A stretch of DNA of 11,060 bases from assembly GCA_021796155.1 (NCBI GenBank), contig JAJYOO010000044.1:1-11060 (forward strand), written 5' to 3'. Each line of letters opens with the position of its first letter. Positions within the stretch are counted from its first letter, which is position 1. Below the pieces are notes generated by a model. That model was not told the origin of the DNA, did not search any database, and saw only the letters and a list, made by a program, of their open reading frames with translations. The position numbers and the translations under genes are program-made. Of the stretch, positions 5,786 to 11,060 are shown piece by piece. This DNA is from Chloroflexota bacterium. GTDB lineage: Bacteria; Chloroflexota; Anaerolineae; Anaerolineales; Villigracilaceae.

Positions 5786-6631
5786 ATGGAAAATGCTTCC
5801 TCCTTAAAGCGCTCGAACAAACGAAGCGACATTTTGGAACACACCCTGCACGGCATCACCGAGACTCTTGAGCAGGCACTGTTCGCGGAAGAGATTAGTG
5901 CGCGTGCGGGCCTATTCCAATCGTTGGATGCACGCGTCAAAGTGATCTCGATGCTGGCTTTGTTGATTGGCGTTGGACTATCTCACAGCCTACTCGTTCT
6001 TCTCGCAATCTACTTTTTGGTTTTGATTTTCGCGTGGACTTCCGCCATTCCGGCTGATTTCCTGATCAAACGCGTTTGGCTTGCGCTTCCATTCTTTACC
6101 GGGCTGGTCGTTTTACCGGCGTTATTCATCACGCCCGGCCCCGCGCTTTTACATTTGCCGTTTGGCTTGACGATCACTCAAACAGGTTTAACAACCGCAG
6201 CTTTTTTGCTCCTGCGTGTCAGCACGTCGGTTTCTCTGACTCTCTTGCTGATCCTCACGACTCCGTGGAATACCGTCCTAAGTGCGCTGGGCGTTTTACG
6301 CGTGCCGGATGTTTTCATCCTGATCCTCGGCATGACGTATCGCTATATCTACTTGCTGCTTCACACGGCTAATGATATGTTCTTGTCTCGCAAGAGCCGC
6401 ATGGTCGGACGACTGAACACATCCGAAAATCAGAAAATGCTGGCAGCCGTCAGCGCAACATTGCTCGATAAGTCACTCAACTTGAGCAGCGAAGTTTATC
6501 TTGCCATGCAGTCGCGTGGTTATCGCGGAAACATCGTTACGTTGAAACCATTCCGAATGCAATCCAAAGACTGGCTGTGGTTGTTTGTCTTTCTTGGCAT
6601 TACAACTTTGACTGTTATTTTAGGCCGCTGA
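5786..6631 (+). CDS. cbiQ: ECF transporter transmembrane (T) component, CbiQ/NikQ
   Basis: A 281-residue integral membrane protein 24 nt downstream of the permease gene. After a polar N-terminus (about 1-45, longer than usual), several transmembrane helices fill residues about 52-195. Two coupling motifs lie near the C-terminus: SRKSRMVG (201-208) and AMQSRGYRG (240-248), matching the paired Arg-containing motifs by which EcfT proteins contact the ATPase. A last membrane helix spans about 262-279. It joins the metal-binding NikM component to the ATPase. No clear ribosome-binding site precedes ATG 5786, so translation may depend on the upstream gene or on a weak site. Confidence 0.92.
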   Translation: MENASSLKRSNKRSDILEHTLHGITETLEQALFAEEISARAGLFQSLDARVKVISMLALLIGVGLSHSLLVLLAIYFLVLIFAWTSAIPADFLIKRVWLALPFFTGLVVLPALFITPGPALLHLPFGLTITQTGLTTAAFLLLRVSTSVSLTLLLILTTPWNTVLSALGVLRVPDVFILILGMTYRYIYLLLHTANDMFLSRKSRMVGRLNTSENQKMLAAVSATLLDKSLNLSSEVYLAMQSRGYRGNIVTLKPFRMQSKDWLWLFVFLGITTLTVILGR

Positions 6632-6646
6632 TGTGACAATCCATTT

Positions 6647-7441
6647 ATGAGGTATGCAACCTTGAACACTAGATTGGTTTTTGAAGTCAGGCAAGTCTCG
6701 TTCGAGTATGAGGGAAAGCAAACCGCTTTAGATCGTGTTGATCTTTCTGTTTATGCCGGAGAGTCGCTGGTTATTTTGGGCGCGAATGGCAGCGGCAAAA
6801 GCACATTGCTCAAACTGTTGGATGGATTGTATTTTCCAACGGACGGTGAAGTCTGCGCGTTTGGAAATCCATTGACGGAAGAAGCGCTGCGCGATGATGA
6901 CTTTAACTTCGGCTTTCGCCGACGCGTGGGATTGGTCTTTCAGGATACCGATGTTCAATTATTTTCCGCGTCGGTCCTGGACGAGGTGGCTTTTGCCCCG
7001 TTGCAATTGGGCCTGCCGCGCGATGAAGTGAATCGCCGCGTCGACACCGCGCTTGAAGCTCTCCGCATAGAAAAGCTGCGGGAGCGCGCCCCCCATCGTC
7101 TGTCCGGAGGAGAGAAGCGACGCGTGGCTTTGGCGTCGGTGCTGAGTCTGAATCCGGATGTCTGGCTTTTGGATGAACCCACAACCGGTCTCGACCCGCG
7201 CAGTCAATCGTGGTTGGTTGATTTTATTTTGATGCAACGTGATGAGGGGAAAACCGTCATCACCGCCACGCACGACCTGACGCTTGCCGAAGAGATTGCG
7301 ACTCGAATCTGTGTGTTCTCTGAAGATCATCAGGTTGTAACTGTAGGCGACCCGCAGGAAATCTTGGACAACCACGAACTGCTTCATCGCTGCAATTTGG
7401 CCCATTATCATGCACGCCAACTGGAGCAAGCTTACAAATAA
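6647..7441 (+). CDS. cbiO: ECF transporter ATPase CbiO/NikO
   Basis: A 264-residue ABC ATPase 15 nt after cbiQ. It has Walker A GANGSGKS (45-52), Q-loop FQDTDVQLF (98-106), signature LSGGEKRRVAL (152-162), Walker B VWLLDEPTTGLDP (172-184) and H-loop ATHD (207-210). The FQDxDxQLF form of the Q-loop is typical of ECF ATPases. It hydrolyses ATP to drive metal import by the CbiM-CbiQ pair. A single ATPase gene is present, so a homodimer is expected. The start at ATG 6647 lacks a clear ribosome-binding site; ATG 6647 gives the normal family length. Confidence 0.94.
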   Translation: MRYATLNTRLVFEVRQVSFEYEGKQTALDRVDLSVYAGESLVILGANGSGKSTLLKLLDGLYFPTDGEVCAFGNPLTEEALRDDDFNFGFRRRVGLVFQDTDVQLFSASVLDEVAFAPLQLGLPRDEVNRRVDTALEALRIEKLRERAPHRLSGGEKRRVALASVLSLNPDVWLLDEPTTGLDPRSQSWLVDFILMQRDEGKTVITATHDLTLAEEIATRICVFSEDHQVVTVGDPQEILDNHELLHRCNLAHYHARQLEQAYK

Positions 7442-7466
7442 GGATATAAATCCCAGCAAGATATTA

Positions 7467-7495
7467 TTGTCCTCGAAGCTAAAAAATTGTATGAT
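7467..7495 (+). promoter_or_regulatory. Predicted sigma-70-type promoter of the small membrane protein
   Basis: TTGTCC (7467-7472) and TATGAT (7490-7495) are separated by exactly 17 bases and lie 33 nt before ATG 7528. The good -10 and ideal spacing suggest that the small gene has its own promoter besides possible read-through from cbiO. Confidence 0.5.
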
Positions 7496-7527
7496 GTACT
7501 TATAGAATCGATTCGAGGAGAAGGAAT

Positions 7528-7758
7528 ATGCAAATCGTTGTTGGCTATATCCTGATCTTGTTGGGTGTTGCCTATCTGGTGTTGAGCCTTTTGGTCTGGC
7601 TCGGAATCGTAAAGCAGAAATCCAATATTATTCTTCAGCAATCCACTGGTTGGGACGTGTTAATAGCCCTGATCAATAAACTTCCGTGGACGGCAATCGT
7701 GGGCTTGCTTTTGATTTATGCTGGCTTGAAATTGATAGGCGTTGTTCTGCCGTTCTGA
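7528..7758 (+). CDS. Small two-helix membrane protein, function unknown
   Basis: A 76-residue protein with a strong ribosome-binding site AGGAGAAGGA (7516-7525) and a predicted promoter just upstream. Two hydrophobic segments, about residues 2-27 and 53-74, are joined by a short polar loop (KQKSN...QQSTGW). No signal cleavage site, cysteines or catalytic motif are visible. I do not recognise the family. It follows the metal transporter by 86 nt, but the promoter between them argues against an obligatory link. It ends at a terminator shared with the convergent gene. Confidence 0.75.
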   Translation: MQIVVGYILILLGVAYLVLSLLVWLGIVKQKSNIILQQSTGWDVLIALINKLPWTAIVGLLLIYAGLKLIGVVLPF

Positions 7759-7772
7759 CCGCGGATAAATAA

Positions 7773-7802
7773 AAAGGAGCAGACACTCACGTCTGCTCCT
7801 TT
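7773..7802. terminator. Bidirectional terminator between convergent genes
   Basis: A 12-bp perfect stem AAAGGAGCAGAC / GTCTGCTCCTTT with a 6-base loop (ACTCAC). A run of A precedes it and T follows it, so both strands have a U-tract. It serves the small + strand gene ending at 7758 and the - strand oxidoreductase gene ending at 7819. Confidence 0.85.
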
Positions 7803-7818
7803 CATTACTGCTCACTGG

Positions 7819-9804
7819 TCACTTGATTCTTTCCGCCACCAGCTCCGCCACATCCTTGACTTGAATCTCGCCGCCGTCGGCTTTCGCCGCGTCGGTCATC
7901 ATCGTCAAACAGAATGGACAGCCTACAGCCACCGTTTCTGCTCCGGTCTCTTTGGCCTCCGCGAAGCGCGTTGCGTTGACTCGGCTTGTGCCTTGTTCTT
8001 CTTCCTTCCACATCTGCGCGCCACCCGCGCCGCAACAGAATGACTTTGCCGAATTGCGCGACATTTCGATCACTTCAAGCCCCGCCGATTTCAAATCTTC
8101 GCGCGGTGCATCGAAGATTTTATTGTGCCGTCCGAGATAACATGGATCGTGGAACGTCACTATATATTTATCGCTGGTTACTGATAACTGAATCTTTCCT
8201 GCGCCGACCAATTCGTTGATGAATTGCGTGTGGTGAATGACAGTGTAATTTCCGCCGAATGCCGGATATTCATTCTTCAACGTGTGCAAACAATGCGGGC
8301 AAGTTGTCACGATCCTCTTTGGTTTGATTTCATTCAATATTTCAACATTGGCTGTAGCTAATCCAAAGAAAATGTCTTCGCGTCCCGCGCGCCTCGCAGA
8401 ATCGCCAGTGCATTGTTCGTTTTGCCCCAGCACCGCATAATTGACCCCCGCGGCGTTCAGGATTTTTGCAAATGCCTGCGCGGTCTTTTGCGCGCGTGCG
8501 TCTGTCGCTGCAGCACAACCAACCCACCATAAAATATCAGGCTCAGGATTCTTTTCAATCGTTGGGACGTTCAAACCATCCGCCCATTTCAGTCGGTCGG
8601 CTTGCGAGACATTCCATGGATTGGCGTTGCGCTCCATTCCTTTAAACGCGTTTTCCAACTGCTTCGGGAATTTGCTTTCCATCATCGAAAGATTGCGCCG
8701 CACTTCAAGAATGTCGCGCATCGGCTCATTGCCGACCGGACAAATGTCCACGCACGCGCCGCAGGACGTGCAAGCCCACACCGCTTCTTCTGAAATCAAA
8801 TCCAGCATGGGTACATCCATGCCTCCGCCGTGATTGAAGTTGTAGCGTTTGTTGATTTCCAATGCTGCGGGTGAAAGCACTTTGCCTGTGTTATATGCCG
8901 GGCAAACTTCCTGACAGCGGAAACACATGATGCACGCGTAGGCGTCCATCACCTGCTCCCAATGCAAATCTTTCATCGTCGCTGCGCCGAATTGCTCAAT
9001 CGAAGTATCGTCGAGATTGATGTAATTCAACTCGCCAATCGAACGGCGCTGCGGCTTCATCCAAATATTCAACGGTGCGAAGAAAAGGTGAATGTGTTTT
9101 GAATAAGGGAAATACGGAAGGAACGCGACCACCGCGCCGAGCGACAGCCAGAACATGGCGTGCTCGCCGATAAGCAACGTGTTTGCGTTCATCCCGGACC
9201 ATAAACCGGCTACCGCTGAGATGGTTGGCTGCCAACTGTCGCGGACTCCGTTAAGCGCGAGATAAAACGACTCGCCCAGATATCGAGACGCGTTGTGAAT
9301 GATAATAAAACCTGCAACGATAGCTGAGTCGCGGCTGATGCCCCAACGCGCGTTCGGGTTGAGCAAAGTCGTTTTCCGCGTGGACAAAACCGCGGGTCGG
9401 AAAGCGAAGCGGCGGATGACCATCGCGATCATGCCAATCAGAATCGCGAGGTTCGCGATATCCGCCATCAAACGATAAACATTGCCGAACATTCCGGTTT
9501 GTTCAAGAATGTTGAAGCCGGTAAATCCATAAGTCAAATCGGAAAGATTGACAACCAAAAAGATCAGGAAGCCCCATGCGATCATGGCGTGAAAAATGCT
9601 GGACCATAACCTGAGACGAAATACGGGCTGAAGTGGAAGGACTTTTGCGATGACTTCAGGGATGCGTTTGAACGCGGCTTTCCAATCAGGCTTGCCCTGC
9701 CCGCTAGAAATCAGTTTGATGATTCGATCCACGCCGCGATAGGTAAAGTAAAGCGAGACGAGCGTTGCGATTGTAAAGAGAATTTTTTCAGTGAGTGTGA
9801 GCAT
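7819..9804 (-). CDS. Membrane-bound Fe-S oxidoreductase with two CCG domains (FadF/EMO- or HdrD-like)
   Basis: A 661-residue protein. I chose ATG 9804 because AGGAG sits 5 nt before it; ATG 9822 would add six residues and has no such site. The N-terminal ~250 residues hold about five or six transmembrane helices of the NarI-like cytochrome b type, with candidate haem histidines in IFHAM and KHIH. Then come two 4Fe-4S motifs, CIMCFRCQEVC (291-301) and CTSCGACVDIC (345-355), followed by two CCG (cysteine-rich) domains: C430/C465/C502/C505 and C555/C590-C591/C629/C632, the second with FCCGAGG. This architecture matches Bacillus FadF and ETF:menaquinone oxidoreductases, which pass electrons from reduced EtfAB (for example from fatty-acid oxidation) to the quinone pool; heterodisulfide-reductase-like proteins share it. 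No etfAB genes are nearby, so the partner is unproven. It is transcribed alone, toward the convergent terminator. Confidence 0.88.
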   Translation of the reverse strand: MLTLTEKILFTIATLVSLYFTYRGVDRIIKLISSGQGKPDWKAAFKRIPEVIAKVLPLQPVFRLRLWSSIFHAMIAWGFLIFLVVNLSDLTYGFTGFNILEQTGMFGNVYRLMADIANLAILIGMIAMVIRRFAFRPAVLSTRKTTLLNPNARWGISRDSAIVAGFIIIHNASRYLGESFYLALNGVRDSWQPTISAVAGLWSGMNANTLLIGEHAMFWLSLGAVVAFLPYFPYSKHIHLFFAPLNIWMKPQRRSIGELNYINLDDTSIEQFGAATMKDLHWEQVMDAYACIMCFRCQEVCPAYNTGKVLSPAALEINKRYNFNHGGGMDVPMLDLISEEAVWACTSCGACVDICPVGNEPMRDILEVRRNLSMMESKFPKQLENAFKGMERNANPWNVSQADRLKWADGLNVPTIEKNPEPDILWWVGCAAATDARAQKTAQAFAKILNAAGVNYAVLGQNEQCTGDSARRAGREDIFFGLATANVEILNEIKPKRIVTTCPHCLHTLKNEYPAFGGNYTVIHHTQFINELVGAGKIQLSVTSDKYIVTFHDPCYLGRHNKIFDAPREDLKSAGLEVIEMSRNSAKSFCCGAGGAQMWKEEEQGTSRVNATRFAEAKETGAETVAVGCPFCLTMMTDAAKADGGEIQVKDVAELVAERIK

Positions 9805-9840
9805 GCGGTCTCCTGGCCCCATTTGTCATGTGGAACAGAG

Positions 9841-9864
9841 TTCCCAAATTCTTAAATCTGGGAA
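9841..9864. repeat. Imperfect inverted repeat upstream of the oxidoreductase gene
   Basis: TTCCCA (9841-9846) and TGGGAA (9859-9864) pair; after one mismatch three more pairs (ATT/AAT) leave a 4-base loop. There is no T-run, so it is unlikely to be a terminator. It lies in the 5' region of the minus-strand oxidoreductase gene and may be an operator or leader hairpin. Confidence 0.35.
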
Positions 9865-9877
9865 GTGGGGTTGCCCT

Positions 9878-9886
9878 AGTTTAGCA
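9878..9886 (-). promoter_or_regulatory. Possible extended -10 promoter for the oxidoreductase gene
   Basis: On the minus strand the bases read TGCTAAACT, an extended -10 (TGn plus TAAACT). No convincing -35 hexamer lies 16-18 bases upstream. It would place the transcript start about 70 nt before ATG 9804. Confidence 0.3.
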
Positions 9887-9905
9887 CAAAATTTTCGGCT
9901 GTGAT

Positions 9906-10301
9906 TTATGGCACAACTGTCACTTGAACTGTATATGTTTGTATTGGCGGCGTGTTTTTCTCAAATGGACGATGATAGATCAGCTTCAATGTTGTTGTGC
10001 CCGAAGCGACAGCTTGGAATCGCAGCGTTTGAGTCCCGCCTTGTCCGGGCATGGGCGTGGAACTTGAACTGTTATATTCTGTTTGACCAACTTGCTTGAG
10101 AATATTTGTGTCTACTTCGCCGACGTCCCAAGTGTAGCCGGTCGTCGGATTCGCTGGAAGCGTAACCACCACTTTGCCGCCAACGTGGATGGTCGCGGGT
10201 TGGCCGTTATTGGCTACGGTGAGATTCGAGTCCTTGGGTCCGCAACCCGCTAGAAGTCCGAGAAAGAGCGGAAAGATCAACAGCCCTAAAATCCTTTTCA
10301 T
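9906..10301 (-). CDS. Chagasin-type (MEROPS I42) cysteine protease inhibitor lipoprotein
   Basis: A 131-residue protein. Residues 1-20 are a lipoprotein signal peptide with the lipobox LAGC (Cys20), so it is probably membrane-anchored outside the cytoplasm. The rest is an Ig-like beta-sandwich of the I42 family. All three inhibitory loops can be seen: NPTTGYTW (51-58), GQGGTQTLRF (86-95) and RPFE (111-114). In chagasin these loops enter the active-site cleft of papain-like proteases. The start at ATG 10301 is preceded by AAGGA, which overlaps the stop of the upstream transglycosylase-like gene, with only 11 nt between the genes, so the two are likely co-transcribed. The target could be a self protease or one from other organisms; no C1 protease is in the window. 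Confidence 0.88.
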   Translation of the reverse strand: MKRILGLLIFPLFLGLLAGCGPKDSNLTVANNGQPATIHVGGKVVVTLPANPTTGYTWDVGEVDTNILKQVGQTEYNSSSSTPMPGQGGTQTLRFQAVASGTTTLKLIYHRPFEKNTPPIQTYTVQVTVVP

Positions 10302-10312
10302 GATCGCGTCCT

Positions 10313-11060
10313 TTACTGGCTGATATCATCCACATACTTCTTCGCCGGAACACAGACATCCGTGAAGTTGGACGATACTGTATCCCATGTGAGTTTTTGT
10401 TCTGTGGACCAAGCCTGGTTGACTGCCAGGCCAAGACAACCCGCGCCCGCGTTATAGTCTACGAGGGTGAACTTCCACAAATCTTCGTATGAAGCCACCG
10501 CGCCTGGGAGCTGTCCCGTGTTGTTTTGAATGACTTGTCCAGTTTGCTCGCAGCTTGCAAGTAATGTATGGGCAAACACGCCCACGCTGAAGCTTGCCTG
10601 ACTCAAATCAATTCCAAGCGGACAATTCTCGCAAGTGGCATTGACGCTGCTGACCAATGCCTGCCGCAGCAATTCCTGATCGGCAGGTTCGAGATTCAAA
10701 TAACCTTTGCTGCAAGCCTGTCCTGAAAGCACCAGCGGACAGTATTGATCGAAGAAAGATGGATTCCAAACAAGTGCCGTATCTGCGCCATTCGGTGTGA
10801 GCTGGCCGAGTCCCGCGTCGGCGCTGGCTCTGAAAACGCCCGGCCAGAACTGGCTCTCGCGCGCAAAAAGATTCTTGAGCAATTGCGCGGGCACGCCGGT
10901 TGTCTCGGCGGTGTTCATAATGAGTGAATCAAACTGATTCTGCCATTGATCCACCGCGCCTCGCGCGGCTTCCTGTCCACATTGGTTCGCACCGCCATCT
11001 GGAAGAAGTCCGCCGTCGGGACACATACCGGCATCCACCACGCCCTGCAAGATCAGGTTC
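10313..11060 (-). CDS. Lytic transglycosylase-like protein, 5' end beyond the window
   Basis: The open frame runs to the right edge, so about 248 C-terminal residues are seen and the true start is outside; the TTG near 11050 is only an internal codon. Recognisable SLT/goose-lysozyme-like features are ARESQFWPG (with the probable catalytic Glu), GLGQLTPNGAD, and later VDYNAGAG, in the order normal for lytic transglycosylases that cut peptidoglycan. Between them, inserted segments carry several cysteines (YCPL, QACSKG, TCENCPLG, SCEQ, CVPAKK), which suggests disulfides and an exported location. The N-terminal visible part (GMCPDGGLLPDGGANQCG) looks like a linker. It lies upstream of the I42 inhibitor lipoprotein and probably forms an operon with it. 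The call is by motif order; the family within the lysozyme-like superfamily is unsure. Confidence 0.7.
   Translation of the reverse strand, partial: NLILQGVVDAGMCPDGGLLPDGGANQCGQEAARGAVDQWQNQFDSLIMNTAETTGVPAQLLKNLFARESQFWPGVFRASADAGLGQLTPNGADTALVWNPSFFDQYCPLVLSGQACSKGYLNLEPADQELLRQALVSSVNATCENCPLGIDLSQASFSVGVFAHTLLASCEQTGQVIQNNTGQLPGAVASYEDLWKFTLVDYNAGAGCLGLAVNQAWSTEQKLTWDTVSSNFTDVCVPAKKYVDDISQ

Noticed and set aside
6959..7459. 166-codon minus-strand open frame opposite cbiO
   Set aside because: It is a shadow of the ABC ATPase coding strand, with no family likeness, ribosome-binding site or operon context.
1..11060. CRISPR array, tRNA, rRNA, transposase or integrase
   Set aside because: No spaced direct repeats, cloverleaf sequence, rRNA motif or transposase/integrase motif was found by reading. 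Inverted repeats present are explained as terminators, the operator or the DGR-like pair.

Overview
The window looks like chromosome of a moderate-GC, environmental bacterium, most likely a Chloroflexota (Anaerolineae-type) lineage. This is inferred from protein style only: a long NACHT-FGE fusion, Thr/Pro-rich lipoproteins, a FadF/EMO-like Fe-S membrane oxidoreductase and a Fur-family/NikMNQO nickel-type locus. No rRNA or other taxonomic marker is present.

Left part (1-3251, + strand): a two-gene defence-like unit. Gene 1 is an NLR-like NACHT NTPase. It carries a short N-terminal Gly/Asp/beta-type motif and a C-terminal formylglycine-generating-enzyme (FGE)-type C-lectin domain. The last ~40 residues look like the variable region of a diversity-generating retroelement (DGR) target. 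The first 29 bases of the window are an exact inverted copy of the DNA just upstream of that variable region, so a DGR template repeat probably starts at the left edge and runs out of the window on the minus strand. Gene 2 follows after 22 nt. It encodes a 135-residue protein whose N-terminus repeats the same motif (RTGDxSxAxxGDVxxS), followed by an uncharacterised helical domain. A strong terminator closes the unit. The best reading is a hypermutable sensor NTPase paired with a small effector or partner through a homotypic, possibly amyloid-type, motif.

Middle part (3265-7802, + strand): a lipoprotein gene with its own probable terminator, then a Fur-family regulator behind a perfect 22-bp palindrome containing TTGCAA-N4-TTGCAA (Nur-box-like). 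An ECF nickel/cobalt transporter follows: NikM/CbiM with a fused NikN-like PDGLE segment, the CbiQ T-component and the CbiO ATPase. The regulator probably controls itself and the transporter in response to metal. A small two-TM protein with its own promoter and a shared convergent terminator ends this block.

Right part (7819-11060, - strand): a membrane cytochrome b-like/Fe-S/CCG oxidoreductase of the FadF/EMO (ETF:menaquinone oxidoreductase) type. Further upstream on the same strand is a two-gene unit made of a partial lytic-transglycosylase-like gene, truncated by the window edge, followed by an I42 (chagasin-type) cysteine-protease-inhibitor lipoprotein. No intergenic stretch exceeds about 160 bases, and no tRNA, rRNA, CRISPR or insertion sequence was seen.
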